Notes under the pieces: generated by a model
Database searches by the model: none
Told to the model about the DNA's origin: nothing
Seen by the model: the letters and a program-made list of their open reading frames with translations, nothing else
From: Bacillus sp. FJAT-49711
GTDB lineage: Bacteria; Bacillota; Bacilli; Bacillales; Bacillaceae_C
Direction: 5' to 3'
Assembly: GCF_018343715.1 (NCBI RefSeq)
Contig: NZ_JAGYPL010000001.1
Span: forward strand, 558,001 to 622,000
DNA length: 64,000 nucleotides
Shown here: piece by piece, positions 54,287-64,000 of the stretch
How the letters are laid out: each line of letters starts with the position of its first letter
Position numbering within the stretch: position 1 is the first letter of the stretch
Translations under genes and position numbers: made by a program

Positions 54287-55342
54287 TTGAATAATGGAAA
54301 AGAAAGAGTAGCGGTTATTGGAGCGGGAAGCTGGGGTACAGCCTTGGCGCTTGTACTGGCAGATAATGGCCATCATATTCAATTATGGACTCGAAATGGC
54401 GTGCAAAAAGACGAAATCAATGGGAAACATACGAATCAAAAATACTTGCCAGAGATTAATCTTCCTGATTTGATTACCGCATATACATCGCTTGAAGAAG
54501 CCTTAAATGGGATAGAAACTGTCGTATTAGCCGTACCCTCTAAAGCGATAAGGGAAACATTAAGGGAGATCATTAAATTTCAAATGCAGCCACTTACTTT
54601 CGTGCATGTAAGTAAAGGGATTGAACCTGATAGTTTGCTGCGTATTTCAGAAATGATTGACGAGGAAATACCGAAAAGGATTCTTAAAGATATTGTTGTA
54701 CTTTCGGGGCCAAGCCATGCTGAGGAAGTGAGTTTGAGACATCCCACAACAGTTGCGGTGTCATCAAATAATATGGCTGCAGCGGAAAAAATACAAGATT
54801 TATTTATGAATCAACATTTTCGCGTCTATACAAATCCAGATTTAATTGGAGTTGAAATAGGCGGTGCCCTTAAAAATATCATCGCTTTAGCAGCAGGAAT
54901 TTCTGATGGCTTAGGATATGGAGATAATGCAAAGGCGGCTCTCATAACGAGAGGTTTGGCGGAAATATCTCGCTTAGGGACAAAAATGGGTGCAAATCCA
55001 TTAACGTTTTCAGGGTTGGCTGGAATTGGAGATTTAATTGTAACATGTACAAGTGTGCATTCCAGGAACTGGAGAGCAGGTAATATGCTGGGAAAAGGAC
55101 AAAAATTAGAAGATGTCCTGAATAATATGGGGATGGTTGTAGAAGGCGTAAGGACGACAAAAGCAGCGCATCAATTAGCACAAAAATATAACTGCAGCAT
55201 GCCGATTACAGAAATTCTTTATCAAATATTATTTAATAATGTAAACGCAAAAGAAGCTGGAGAACAATTAATGGCAAGGTTAAAGACTAATGAAATGGAA
55301 GATCTTGTCGATATATTAAGTGAACAAATGGAACAACTATGA
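54287..55342 (+). CDS. gpsA: Glycerol-3-phosphate dehydrogenase [NAD(P)+]
   Basis: Makes sn-glycerol 3-phosphate for phospholipids. Rossmann motif GAGSWGTA (residues 12-19 from this start), the KGIEPDSLL block and the active-site lysine region [18 protein letters not shown] prefer TTG 54287, which has AGTGGGTGA as ribosome binding site; GTG 54272 lies within that site. About 351 residues. Fifteen bases after der, one operon, ended by the terminator at 55441. Confidence 0.93.
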   Translation: MNNGKERVAVIGAGSWGTALALVLADNGHHIQLWTRNGVQKDEINGKHTNQKYLPEINLPDLITAYTSLEEALNGIETVVLAVPSKAIRETLREIIKFQMQPLTFVHVSKGIEPDSLLRISEMIDEEIPKRILKDIVVLSGPSHAEEVSLRHPTTVAVSSNNMAAAEKIQDLFMNQHFRVYTNPDLIGVEIGGALKNIIALAAGISDGLGYGDNAKAALITRGLAEISRLGTKMGANPLTFSGLAGIGDLIVTCTSVHSRNWRAGNMLGKGQKLEDVLNNMGMVVEGVRTTKAAHQLAQKYNCSMPITEILYQILFNNVNAKEAGEQLMARLKTNEMEDLVDILSEQMEQL

Positions 55343-55440
55343 GATGACTAGGCAAAAGATGATGCTAATCTTTTTTAAGTGCATATAATGCTTTGAAGTA
55401 AATTGCTTAAACAGGTGGAATGGGTATTGGTTTGTCATCT

Positions 55441-55478
55441 ATGAAGCAAAGGGTCTCCCGTTGCTTCATCTTTTTTTG
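55441..55478 (+). terminator. Intrinsic terminator after gpsA
   Basis: ATGAAGCAA-A-GGG / CCC-G-TTGCTTCAT stem (55441-55469) and seven T. Confidence 0.85.
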
Positions 55479-55522
55479 TTGCTGATTTTGTAACTCATTT
55501 AAACTTATTAATAAATCAAACA

Positions 55523-55531
55523 TGATATAAT
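55523..55531 (+). promoter_or_regulatory. Extended -10 promoter for yphE
   Basis: TGATATAAT about 39 bases before the yphE start, without a clear -35. Confidence 0.45.
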
Positions 55532-55569
55532 ATCACGTAATGTGTCATTTAAGTAGTGGAGGAGTTAAT

Positions 55570-55770
55570 ATGTCGCCATCAATGCAAAAAATGTGGATAT
55601 CTATTATAGGTATGTTTCTGTTAGCTTTAGCAATGTTCACAATTTATATAAGTCGTTATAAATTGAATAATAAAATATTAAAAATAGTCACTTCTATAAC
55701 AGCATGGCTTTTTATGATCATTGGTGGACTTATTGTGCTTTTCATTGTTTTAACAGGTCCTACAAGCTGA
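55570..55770 (+). CDS. yphE: YphE-like membrane protein (DUF2768)
   Basis: Protein of 66 residues with two membrane segments (about residues 8-27 and 39-62). ATG 55570 has GGAGGAG at an ideal distance; the frame also opens at 55540. Function unknown. The order gpsA-yphE-yphF-spoIVA is conserved in Bacillus. Confidence 0.82.
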   Translation: MSPSMQKMWISIIGMFLLALAMFTIYISRYKLNNKILKIVTSITAWLFMIIGGLIVLFIVLTGPTS

Positions 55771-55827
55771 GTTTCATACGCTCACAAATGATCAACATGA
55801 TAGATGCTGAAGGGATGAAGCTATTAA

Positions 55828-56532
55828 ATGAGATTAATAATGAGTATTATAATAATGCTTGCTTCAATTTTATTAAGTGGATGTCTATATCCTCAAGAAA
55901 AAAGAGTTGAGAATCGAATTCCTTATGAAGATCAAATAAAGGCTGTACAGACGGCTGTTGATCAATATAAGGAAACGAATGACGGACTTCTGCCTATCAA
56001 AACAAGAGAAAATGATACTCCTATTTACATAAAATATCCAATAGAATTTTCTAAGCTGGCTCCCCGGTTCCTGGCATCTCCTCCTGGAAATGCTTATGAA
56101 AGTGGGGGTGTATTTCAATACGTTTTAATAGACGTTGAAACGAAACCGACTGTAAAGGTGTTTGATTTACGTATCGCGGAAAAAATAAGCGAAGTGAATT
56201 TGAGAATTAAAACTCAAGGATATCCACCTTTTAAAGAAGCGATAGCTAATCATGTCTACACGCTTGACTATAAAAAACTAGGGTACAAAAGCGAGCCTTA
56301 TATCATTTCTCCTTTTACAAATCATAATTTGCCTCTAGTGATTAATTTAGAAGGGGAGATATTTGTTGACTATATAAGTGACCTTAACCTGGCTTTGAAA
56401 GAAAGTGGAAAAAGTTATCAGGAAGGTGAGGATATTACAAGTATTCTTACAGACAATTCATTATTCGTTCCCGCCTATTCACTTACGTACACAGTAGATA
56501 AAAACAACGAGCCGATTTACATGGAAAAATAG
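55828..56532 (+). CDS. yphF: Lipoprotein YphF
   Basis: Signal peptide with lipobox LLSGC (cysteine at residue 19) and a hydrophilic body of about 215 residues; total 234 aa. No enzymatic motif recognised. Named from the conserved position between yphE and spoIVA. A strong terminator follows. Confidence 0.82.
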   Translation: MRLIMSIIIMLASILLSGCLYPQEKRVENRIPYEDQIKAVQTAVDQYKETNDGLLPIKTRENDTPIYIKYPIEFSKLAPRFLASPPGNAYESGGVFQYVLIDVETKPTVKVFDLRIAEKISEVNLRIKTQGYPPFKEAIANHVYTLDYKKLGYKSEPYIISPFTNHNLPLVINLEGEIFVDYISDLNLALKESGKSYQEGEDITSILTDNSLFVPAYSLTYTVDKNNEPIYMEK

Positions 56533-56538
56533 GAATAT

Positions 56539-56580
56539 TCCTTCTTTCACTCAATATAATGTGGAAGAAGGATTTTTTAT
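56539..56580 (+). terminator. Intrinsic terminator after yphF
   Basis: TCCTTCTTTCAC / GTGGAAGAAGGA (56539-56550 / 56561-56572, one G-T pair) followed by TTTTTTAT. Confidence 0.82.
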
Positions 56581-56688
56581 TTACTTCTTAATATGGTCAT
56601 ATTAGAATCGGACAACATCGTAAACATCTATTGTCCAATCGTTTATAGGATGTTAAGTCCCTTGAACTCAATGATAGGAGGGAACCTC

Positions 56689-58167
56689 TTGGAAAAGGTG
56701 GACATTTTCAAAGATATTGCTGAGAGAACAGGCGGAGATATTTATTTAGGTGTAGTTGGCGCTGTTAGAACAGGTAAATCCACATTTATTAAAAAATTTA
56801 TGGAACTGGCTGTACTTCCAAACATCAAGAGTGAAGCAGATAGAGCACGAGCACAAGATGAACTTCCACAAAGTGCTGCAGGTAGAACGATCATGACGAC
56901 TGAACCAAAATTTGTACCTAATCAAGCTGTTGCGGTTCAAGTGGAAGAAGGCCTTGAAGTGAATGTGAGGCTTGTTGATTGTGTAGGCTATACGGTACCA
57001 GGTGCTAAAGGATATGAGGATGAAAATGGCCCTAGAATGATCCACACACCATGGTATGATGAACCAATATCCTTTCACGAGGCTGCGGAAATAGGAACGA
57101 GAAAAGTCATTCAAGAGCATTCGGTGCTTGGAGTGGTTATTACGACAGACGGAACGATCGGTGAAATACCCCGTATTGACTATGTTGATGCCGAGGAGAG
57201 AGTAATAGAAGAATTAAAAGAGGTTGGCAAACCATTTATTATGGTTATAAACTCTTCACGCCCACATCATGCAGAGACTGACAATCTACGCAAGCAACTT
57301 GAAGCAAAATACGATATCCCTGTACTTGCCATGTCTGTTGAGAGTATGAGAGAAGCGGATGTAATGAGTGTACTTCGTGAAGCCTTATACGAATTCCCAG
57401 TACTAGAAGTGAATGTAAACTTACCTAGCTGGGTAATGGTTTTAAAGGAGAACCACTGGCTCCGAAACAACTATCAAGAGGCAGTGAAAGAAACAGTAAA
57501 AGATATTAAGAGATTACGAGATGTAGATAGAGTTGTTCAGCAGTTTTATGAGTTTGACTTTATTGAAAATGCAGGTTTGGCAGGAGTAGATATGGGGCAA
57601 GGAATTGCAGAAATTGATTTATTTGCTCCAGATGATTTATATGATAATGTACTTAAGGAAGTCGTCGGTGTTGAAGTGCGCGGCAAAGACCACCTGCTTG
57701 AACTCATGCAGGATTTCGCTGACGCAAAAAGAGAATATGACCAAGTATCTGATGCACTTGCGATGGTTAGGCAAACAGGCTATGGAATTGCAGCACCTTC
57801 ATTAGCAGATATGAGCCTCGATGAGCCCGAAATAATAAGGCAGGGTGCACGATTTGGCGTCAGATTAAAAGCAATGGCGCCTTCCATTCATATGATAAAA
57901 GTAGATGTTGAATCTGAGTTTGCTCCAATCATTGGAACTGAAAAACAAAGTGAGGAGCTCGTACGTTATCTCATGCAAGATTTTGAAGATGATCCACTAT
58001 CAATCTGGAATTCAGATATTTTTGGCAGAAGCTTGAGCTCCTTAGTAAGGGAGGGCATCCAAGCTAAAATCGCAATGATGCCAGAAAACGCAAGATATAA
58101 ACTAAAAGAAACACTTGAAAGAATTATCAATGAAGGCTCTGGAGGATTAATAGCGATAATTCTTTAA
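56689..58167 (+). CDS. spoIVA: Spore coat morphogenetic ATPase SpoIVA
   Basis: Basement-layer protein of the spore coat that polymerises on the forespore surface using ATP. Walker A is GAVRTGKS (residues 24-31); the C-terminal region and end GSGGLIAIIL are diagnostic. The TTG at 56689, with AGGAGG six bases upstream, gives 492 residues, exactly the B. subtilis length; the frame opens earlier at 56593 but without a site. A TCATATT (56597) with CATCGTAA (56616) is a poor sigma-E candidate. Mother-cell gene by family knowledge. Confidence 0.95.
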   Translation: MEKVDIFKDIAERTGGDIYLGVVGAVRTGKSTFIKKFMELAVLPNIKSEADRARAQDELPQSAAGRTIMTTEPKFVPNQAVAVQVEEGLEVNVRLVDCVGYTVPGAKGYEDENGPRMIHTPWYDEPISFHEAAEIGTRKVIQEHSVLGVVITTDGTIGEIPRIDYVDAEERVIEELKEVGKPFIMVINSSRPHHAETDNLRKQLEAKYDIPVLAMSVESMREADVMSVLREALYEFPVLEVNVNLPSWVMVLKENHWLRNNYQEAVKETVKDIKRLRDVDRVVQQFYEFDFIENAGLAGVDMGQGIAEIDLFAPDDLYDNVLKEVVGVEVRGKDHLLELMQDFADAKREYDQVSDALAMVRQTGYGIAAPSLADMSLDEPEIIRQGARFGVRLKAMAPSIHMIKVDVESEFAPIIGTEKQSEELVRYLMQDFEDDPLSIWNSDIFGRSLSSLVREGIQAKIAMMPENARYKLKETLERIINEGSGGLIAIIL

Positions 58168-58213
58168 TAGCTAAATGATAAGTTAACATCAAAAATTTAA
58201 CAGATTATAGTAA

Positions 58214-58250
58214 AAAGATGCCGAATGCGACGATATTCGGCATCTTTTCC
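58214..58250 (+). terminator. Intrinsic terminator after spoIVA
   Basis: Perfect 13-bp stem AAAGATGCCGAAT / ATTCGGCATCTTT (58214-58226 / 58235-58247). Confidence 0.82.
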
Positions 58251-58446
58251 ATATTTTAAGCCTTTTATTCTTGCTAACATAAAATATATATGATAATCTT
58301 TAAAACAGAATTGCTGATAAATCCCTTATTTACCAGTAATCCAAACGGTTTCTAACAATTCTATGTTTAGAAATCTTAAAAATTGTTCACAAATGTAATA
58401 GCAGTTGCGGAACAAGATCTCTCTTTATTGGGAGGAGGTGAATGGT

Positions 58447-58719
58447 ATGAACAAAACTGAACTAATCAATTCTGTTGCTGAATCAGCAGAACTTTCTAAA
58501 AAGGATGCTACTAAAGCTGTTGATGCTGTTTTCCAATCCATCCAGAATGCTTTGGCAAACGGTGATAAAGTAGCTTTAATCGGTTTTGGTAACTTTGAAG
58601 TACGTGAGCGTGCTGCTCGTAAAGGACGCAATCCTCAAACTGGTCAAGAAATCGAAATCGCTGCAAGCAAAGTTCCAGCGTTCAAACCAGGTAAAGCGCT
58701 TAAAGATGCAGTTAAATAA
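58447..58719 (+). CDS. hbs: DNA-binding protein HU
   Basis: Nucleoid protein of 90 residues. Complete HU fold with [21 protein letters not shown] in the DNA-binding arm region. ATG 58447 follows GGGAGGAGGTG, a very strong site; the frame opens at 58405 but the family start is at MNKTELI. Own terminator downstream. Confidence 0.97.
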   Translation: MNKTELINSVAESAELSKKDATKAVDAVFQSIQNALANGDKVALIGFGNFEVRERAARKGRNPQTGQEIEIAASKVPAFKPGKALKDAVK

Positions 58720-58746
58720 TTACATACATTCTTTAGCGTAACAAAT

Positions 58747-58780
58747 GGAACTGCCTTAACATTACGGCAGTTCCTTTTTA
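58747..58780 (+). terminator. Intrinsic terminator after hbs
   Basis: GGAACTGCC / GGCAGTTCC (58747-58755 / 58766-58774) and five T. Confidence 0.88.
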
Positions 58781-58813
58781 ATTATGGCTGTTTTCATAAA
58801 AATTATTGTTTTT

Positions 58814-58839
58814 GTAAAAGCCCAAAAACCGGCTTTTAC
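58814..58839. other. Hairpin between hbs and folE
   Basis: Perfect 9-bp stem GTAAAAGCC / GGCTTTTAC with an 8-base loop and no T tract on either strand. The rest of 58781-59049 holds no gene and no certain promoter for folE. Confidence 0.4.
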
Positions 58840-59049
58840 ACTTAAAATGAAAGTTTAGTGCTACTAATGGAGTTGGCAGCTCTTTTCTCTGCGGAATTAC
58901 GAATTTTGAAAGTTTGAATCCATTGATATCATTAAAATCTATATAAAATAGCAACAATGTTCGAGAAAAGAGCCTTAATTATTAATGTATTTATGCTAAT
59001 ATGGGAATACAAAAGAATAGATGGTTTAACTATTGTAGGAGGAACGGGT

Positions 59050-59616
59050 ATGGCTGAAGTAAATCGCTCGCAAATTGAAGAAGCAGTTCGAATGATAATT
59101 GAAGCGATAGGTGAAGATCCGAATCGGGAAGGCTTACTAGATACACCGAAACGCGTAGCAAAAATGTATGAAGAGGTTTTTTCTGGTTTAGGCAAAAATC
59201 CTGAAGATTATTTTGATACGATTTTTGGGGAAGATCATGAGGAACTAGTACTCGTTAAAGATATCCCTTTTTACTCAATGTGTGAACACCATTTAGTACC
59301 ATTTTTCGGTAAGGCTCATGTAGCCTATATACCTCAAAATGGAAGGGTAGCTGGCTTGAGCAAACTTGCAAGAGCTGTGGAAACAGTAGCGGCTAGACCG
59401 CAATTACAAGAACGAATTACATCCACTATTGCTGATGTAATGATAAAAAAACTCGAACCACAAGGAGTTATGGTCGTTATAGAGGCAGAACATATGTGCA
59501 TGACAATGAGAGGAATAAAAAAACCAGGTGCCAAAACCATAACATCTGCGGTTAGAGGAATACTGGCCACTGATGGTCAAGCGCGGGCGGAAGTGCTCTC
59601 CTTAATAAAAAATTAA
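59050..59616 (+). CDS. folE: GTP cyclohydrolase I
   Basis: First step of folate (tetrahydrofolate) synthesis from GTP. Zinc ligands C78 and H81 (SMCEHHLVP) and C150 (EHMCMTMRG); the [10 protein letters not shown] block is conserved. ATG 59050 follows AGGAGG and gives 188 residues; the frame opens at 58957 but the extra part is not family-like. folE-mtrB form the mtr operon of Bacillus. Confidence 0.96.
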   Translation: MAEVNRSQIEEAVRMIIEAIGEDPNREGLLDTPKRVAKMYEEVFSGLGKNPEDYFDTIFGEDHEELVLVKDIPFYSMCEHHLVPFFGKAHVAYIPQNGRVAGLSKLARAVETVAARPQLQERITSTIADVMIKKLEPQGVMVVIEAEHMCMTMRGIKKPGAKTITSAVRGILATDGQARAEVLSLIKN

Positions 59617-59635
59617 TATTCCATGAGGTGAAAAA

Positions 59636-59869
59636 ATGAGCAATGGGCGTGGGCAGTCTGATTTTATAATTATTAAAGCATTAGAAGATGGAGTAAATGT
59701 TATTGGATTAACGAGAGGGTCAGATACTAGATTTCATCATGCAGAAAAATTAGATGCGGGTGAGGTTATGGTTGCCCAATTTACTGAGCATACTTCAGCA
59801 ATCAAAATTAGAGGAAATGCCAGTATTATTACTTCTTTTGGTGATATTGAAAGCGAAAATAAAAAATAG
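59636..59869 (+). CDS. mtrB: trp RNA-binding attenuation protein TRAP
   Basis: Forms an 11-subunit ring that binds (G/U)AG repeats in trp leader RNA when loaded with tryptophan. 77 residues with the KIRG motif (SAIKIRGNA) that contacts RNA and the tryptophan-binding loop. Twenty bases after folE. Confidence 0.96.
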   Translation: MSNGRGQSDFIIIKALEDGVNVIGLTRGSDTRFHHAEKLDAGEVMVAQFTEHTSAIKIRGNASIITSFGDIESENKK

Positions 59870-59925
59870 CCTAAATCTTATATTCCACTTCCGAAACCAT
59901 TATATCGCAATTCGCTTTTTTAATA

Positions 59926-59934
59926 TGTTATAAT
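59926..59934 (+). promoter_or_regulatory. Extended -10 promoter for hepS
   Basis: TGTTATAAT about 58 bases before the hepS start; -35 weak. Confidence 0.45.
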
Positions 59935-59991
59935 CAAAGGGTCATATATAGGAACGGTCTTTTATTTGTAGATAGAAACGAGGATTTTGTT

Positions 59992-60771
59992 ATGGCGGTA
60001 CGTAATTATGAACTGCAAGTGAATTCAATAAAAACAAAGTTGCAGCAAAAGTGCTATCATCCTTATTTACATAAACATATTGAACCGCCTGCCTTTGATG
60101 TAGATCAAATTCTTCTTATGTTATATTCTATTCAGGACATTAGCATATCTGAGGAAGAACGTGAAGCATGCATCATGGCAACAATGCTTGCAAACCTAGC
60201 ATTAAATACGCATGAGAATGTTTCTGATCCTAATATATCAATGAAAGCACGTCAACTTATGGTGCTGGCGGGGGACTACTATAGTGGTCTATATTATAAT
60301 TTATTGTCCGAATTTCGGAATATTGAACTAATAAAATCTCTAGCGTTAGCAATCAAAACAATTAATGAACATAAAATTAATATTATTCATTTTACCGTTG
60401 AAAGTATTGATTCATATCTTGAGAGTATAAAAAAAATAGAATCAGGACTGCTGGAACAGTTTTGCATTCATTTTCAAATACCATTTAAATATATTAACTT
60501 TTTCACTGAATTTATTTTTTATAAAAAAATTAGTGAGGAACTGGCGCTGTCTATTAATGGGGAGTTTTCCCTTTATATAAATGGGTTAACGAAATGTTAT
60601 TTACAAAATAATAAGGAACTGTCTTCAGAAGATGAGAAAAAAATACTTACAAATATTATGAATGAGTCAAAGAGGAAGCTTGATGGCATGAAAAAAGAGT
60701 TGCATGAATTGCCATCAAACGTGTACTTACGGTTGAATGAATTGGCTGGTTCTTTAACTGGAGGATGTTGA
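59992..60771 (+). CDS. hepS: Heptaprenyl diphosphate synthase component I
   Basis: Non-catalytic subunit of the heterodimeric heptaprenyl diphosphate synthase; it sets the product length for the menaquinone side chain. 259 residues, mostly helical, without the DDxxD motif. Its partner hepT is two genes downstream. Overlap of the end with the menG ribosome binding site indicates coupling. Confidence 0.92.
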   Translation: MAVRNYELQVNSIKTKLQQKCYHPYLHKHIEPPAFDVDQILLMLYSIQDISISEEEREACIMATMLANLALNTHENVSDPNISMKARQLMVLAGDYYSGLYYNLLSEFRNIELIKSLALAIKTINEHKINIIHFTVESIDSYLESIKKIESGLLEQFCIHFQIPFKYINFFTEFIFYKKISEELALSINGEFSLYINGLTKCYLQNNKELSSEDEKKILTNIMNESKRKLDGMKKELHELPSNVYLRLNELAGSLTGGC

Positions 60772-60776
60772 CAAAG

Positions 60777-61481
60777 ATGCAATCAAAAGAGGAACGAGTA
60801 CATAGTGTGTTTGAAAAAATACATCAAAATTATGATAAAATGAATTCAATTATCAGCTTTCAGCAACATATAAAGTGGCGAAAAGAGACAATGAAAAAGA
60901 TGAGTGTGCCTGAAGGCGTGCATGCCCTTGATTTATGTTGTGGAACTGGGGATTGGACTATTGCTCTTGCCCGGGCTGTAGGTAGTACTGGTAAGGTAAT
61001 TGGCTTAGATTTTAGCCATAATATGCTTCAAGTAGCAAAGGAAAAAAAAGAAATAGAACAATTAAATCATATTGAGCTCATACAAGGTAATGCTATGGAA
61101 CTTCCGTTTGAGGACAATACATTTGACTATGTTACAATTGGCTTTGGATTGCGCAATGTACCAGACTATATGCAAGTATTAAAAGAAATGAATAGAGTGT
61201 TAAAGCCTGGAGGAATGGCTGTTTGCCTTGAAACTTCCCAACCGACTCTCCCCGTTTATAGACAAGTTTATTATTTATATTTCCGCTTTATCATGCCCTT
61301 ATTTGGAAAATTAGTTGCCAAAAGCTTTAAAGAATATTCATGGCTGCAAGAATCAGCCCGTGATTTTCCGGGTATGGAAGATCTTGCCCAAATGTTCTGG
61401 AAAGCGGGATTTGTCGATGTTATATACAAATCCTTTAGTGGTGGTGTTGCAGCGGCCCATATTGGAATGAAACAGAAATAA
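60777..61481 (+). CDS. menG: Demethylmenaquinone methyltransferase
   Basis: Last step of menaquinone synthesis (UbiE/MenG family). SAM motif [10 protein letters not shown] near residues 46-55; the family block [10 protein letters not shown] and the C-terminal GGVAAAHIG are present. ATG 60777 with GGAGGATG nine bases upstream gives 234 residues. Located between the two heptaprenyl synthase subunits. Confidence 0.94.
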   Translation: MQSKEERVHSVFEKIHQNYDKMNSIISFQQHIKWRKETMKKMSVPEGVHALDLCCGTGDWTIALARAVGSTGKVIGLDFSHNMLQVAKEKKEIEQLNHIELIQGNAMELPFEDNTFDYVTIGFGLRNVPDYMQVLKEMNRVLKPGGMAVCLETSQPTLPVYRQVYYLYFRFIMPLFGKLVAKSFKEYSWLQESARDFPGMEDLAQMFWKAGFVDVIYKSFSGGVAAAHIGMKQK

Positions 61482-61499
61482 AGCCTGGGTGGAAATGAA

Positions 61500-62462
61500 A
61501 TGAAACTAACACTACTTAATTCGACCTTAAAAGCTGACTTCGACATCATCGAAAGAGAAATGGAATTAGCCATTCAATCAGACATGGGACTACTCCAAAA
61601 AGCGTCAGTACAGCTCTTAAAAGCAGGAGGAAAAAGGATTAGACCTGTTTTTGTCTTATTAGCTGCAAAATTTGGTACGTATAATATACATACTATTAAA
61701 AACACTGCAGTTGCTTTAGAACTTATACATATGGCTTCACTAGTACATGATGATGTAATTGACGATGCCGATCTTAGAAGAGGACAACCAACAATCAACT
61801 ATACTTGGAATAATCGTATAGCAATGTATACAGGTGATTATATTTTGGCTCGTTCTCTTGAATATATGACAAACATTTCTAATTCAATGGCCCATCAAAT
61901 ACTGTCAAATGCAATTATCGAGGTTTGTATGGGAGAAATTGACCAAATTAAAGATAAGTATCGTTTCCATCAAAACTTAAGAGATTACTTACGGCGTATT
62001 AAAAGAAAAACTGCTTTATTAATTGCCGTAAGCTGTGAACTAGGGGCTATTACAGCTGGTGCAGATGAAAAGACTCATAAAAAGCTATATAGTTTTGGTT
62101 ATTTTATCGGCATGTCATATCAAATCATAGATGATATACTCGATTTTACCGGTTCAGAAAAAGAACTCGGGAAACCGGCTGGAGAGGATTTGCGGCAAGG
62201 AAATATTACATTGCCAGTCCTATTTGCTATGGAAGACGAAAGCTTAAAATCTCTTATATTGAATGTAAATGAACATACAACTAAAGACGATATGATTGGT
62301 ATTATTTCTGCAATTAAAAATTCGGGAGCCATAGAAAAGGCGTACTCCGTAAGCAGAATGTATTTAAAAAAAGCTATTAACGCTTTAGACGATCTTCCGC
62401 CTATAAAAGCTAAAAAGACACTTCGAGACATTGCTCTCTACATAGGAAAAAGGAAATACTAA
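61500..62462 (+). CDS. hepT: Heptaprenyl diphosphate synthase component II
   Basis: Catalytic trans-prenyltransferase. First aspartate-rich motif D84DVID88 (LVHDDVIDDADLRRG), second DDILD near residues 209-213, and the KTALLIAVSCELGA block. 320 residues. Works with HepS to build the C35 chain of menaquinone-7. Confidence 0.94.
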   Translation: MKLTLLNSTLKADFDIIEREMELAIQSDMGLLQKASVQLLKAGGKRIRPVFVLLAAKFGTYNIHTIKNTAVALELIHMASLVHDDVIDDADLRRGQPTINYTWNNRIAMYTGDYILARSLEYMTNISNSMAHQILSNAIIEVCMGEIDQIKDKYRFHQNLRDYLRRIKRKTALLIAVSCELGAITAGADEKTHKKLYSFGYFIGMSYQIIDDILDFTGSEKELGKPAGEDLRQGNITLPVLFAMEDESLKSLILNVNEHTTKDDMIGIISAIKNSGAIEKAYSVSRMYLKKAINALDDLPPIKAKKTLRDIALYIGKRKY

Positions 62463-62576
62463 CAAAGCGAATGAAACATGATAGAATATGAATCAATTTG
62501 CTAACGAACGGAAAAAATGGTATTATTTTCATGGGATTTCGAGCTTTTTCACGAGATAATCACAGGAGTGATCACA

Positions 62577-63023
62577 ATGGAAAAAACTTTTCTAATGGTA
62601 AAACCAGATGGCGTTCAAAGAGGTTTAATTGGCGAAATCGTATCGCGCTTTGAAAAAAAAGGTTTTCAGCTTGTTGGATCTAAATTGATGACGATTCCAA
62701 AAGAACTAGCTGAAAAACATTATGGAGAACATAAAGAGCGTCCATTTTTTGACGGTTTAGTCGAATTTATTACTTCAGGTCCAGTTTTTGCAATGGTTTG
62801 GCAAGGTGAGAATGTTATACATACAGCACGTCAAATGATGGGTACAACAAATCCAAAAGATGCCGTACAAGGTACAATTCGGGGAGATTTTGGCTTAACG
62901 GTAGGAAAAAATATCATTCATGGATCCGATTCAACTGAAAGTGCAGATAGAGAAATATCATTGTTTTTTAAAGAGGAAGAACTTATTGAATACTCTAAGC
63001 TTATAAACAGCTGGATATATTAA
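62577..63023 (+). CDS. ndk: Nucleoside diphosphate kinase
   Basis: Equilibrates nucleoside triphosphate pools. Active-site histidine H115 in NIIHGSDS; 148 residues as in other bacteria. ATG 62577 follows AGGAGTGATC; the frame opens at 62517 but the family begins [12 protein letters not shown]. Followed by a terminator. Confidence 0.97.
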   Translation: MEKTFLMVKPDGVQRGLIGEIVSRFEKKGFQLVGSKLMTIPKELAEKHYGEHKERPFFDGLVEFITSGPVFAMVWQGENVIHTARQMMGTTNPKDAVQGTIRGDFGLTVGKNIIHGSDSTESADREISLFFKEEELIEYSKLINSWIY

Positions 63024-63029
63024 TACGTA

Positions 63030-63082
63030 AAGGGCTGTCCAAAAAGTCGCGGCAATTGACTTTTGGGTAGCCCTCTCTTTTA
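63030..63082 (+). terminator. Intrinsic terminator after ndk
   Basis: Stem GGGCT-CCAAAAAGTC / GACTTTTGG-AGCCC with a small internal loop (63032-63074) and CTCTCTTTTAT behind it. Confidence 0.7.
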
Positions 63083-63107
63083 TTTGATTTGCTCCTGTTA
63101 ACATGGA

Positions 63108-63167
63108 CGGTTAATCTCTGCTGCAGGGCTACGCTTTCCGCGTCCGCATGGAACGAAAATCAACAAT
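63108..63167 (+). repeat. Degenerate, shortened copy of repeat B
   Basis: CTACGCTTTCCGCGTCCGCATGGAACGAAAATCAAC contains the CGCTTTCCGCG core and the GAACGAAAATCAACA end of family B with the middle missing. Confidence 0.45.
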
Positions 63168-63232
63168 CTTCTTTCCTCACTGAGATTAATTAGATAGCTC
63201 TTTTTCAATCCCAATCATATGGCTTTATACGT

Positions 63233-63238
63233 TATAAT
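63233..63238 (+). promoter_or_regulatory. -10 element for cheR
   Basis: TATAAT about 37 bases before the cheR start, no good -35. Confidence 0.35.
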
Positions 63239-63263
63239 TACAGATAGTATACAGAGAAAGTGA

Positions 63264-64000
<737 letters not shown>

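Noticed and set aside
56593-56688. Upstream start extending SpoIVA by 32 residues
   Set aside because: The extension has no ribosome binding site and TTG 56689 with AGGAGG gives exactly the known protein length.

Overview
The window is a low-GC Firmicute chromosome segment from an endospore-forming member of the Bacillaceae. It carries forespore and mother-cell sporulation genes (spoIIM, dacF, spoIIAA-AB-sigF, spoVA genes, dacB, spmAB, sleB-ypeB, spoIVA), an ECF factor with its anti-sigma factor (sigX-rsiX), a bacillithiol-type reductase (bdr) and AGGAGG-type ribosome binding sites. The gene order closely follows the fur to cheR part of the Bacillus subtilis chromosome. I cannot name the species from sequence alone.

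Layout. 1-808: remnant of an IS200/IS605-type element with a frameshifted tnpB and its structured right end. 0.8-5 kb: spoIIM, fur, yqzK, xerD, deoB. 5-11 kb: forespore block dacF, spoIIAA-spoIIAB-sigF, then a reduced spoVA set (spoVAA, spoVAB, spoVAF). 11-18 kb: lysA, a tiny membrane ORF, ribT, ypuF, scpA-scpB, dacB-spmA-spmB. 18-21 kb: mtlA (fused EIICBA) and mtlD, an insertion relative to the B. subtilis order. 21-30 kb: rluB, resABC, resDE, sigX-rsiX. 30-32.5 kb: FMN riboswitch with ribU, a broken acetyltransferase gene, ferredoxin. 32.7-37 kb: ypbB, recQ, ypbD, ypbE, ypbF. 37-40 kb: a gene-poor stretch with small ORFs and a divergent large catalase. 40-49.9 kb: ypbG, mecB, bdr, prsW, sleB-ypeB, ypfA (motI), ypfB, cmk, plsC, ypfD. 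49.9-52 kb: dispersed repeats nested in one another and a decayed IS110-family element. 52-64 kb: yphA, der, gpsA, yphE, yphF, spoIVA, hbs, folE, mtrB, hepS-menG-hepT, ndk, and cheR cut by the window end.

How it works together. Several regulatory signals can be read directly and match the known timing of their genes: a sigma-E type promoter before spoIIM, a sigma-F type promoter before dacF, a Spo0A box and sigma-H type promoter before spoIIAA, a sigma-G type promoter before spoVAA, an autoregulatory sigma-X promoter before sigX, and an FMN riboswitch with terminator before the riboflavin transporter gene. The res genes make the cytochrome c maturation system and its two-component regulator. 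hepS, menG and hepT act together in menaquinone synthesis.

The window is mostly a conserved housekeeping and sporulation region, and I found no clear undescribed multi-gene system. The points most worth a second look are the catalase that has lost the distal active-site asparagine motif, the spoVA locus lacking AC/AD/AE, the dead tnpB whose guide-RNA end abuts the spoIIM promoter, the IS110 remnant with a structured 5' noncoding RNA candidate bounded by repeat sequence, the nested intergenic repeats, and the unexplained stretch at about 37.1-37.8 kb.
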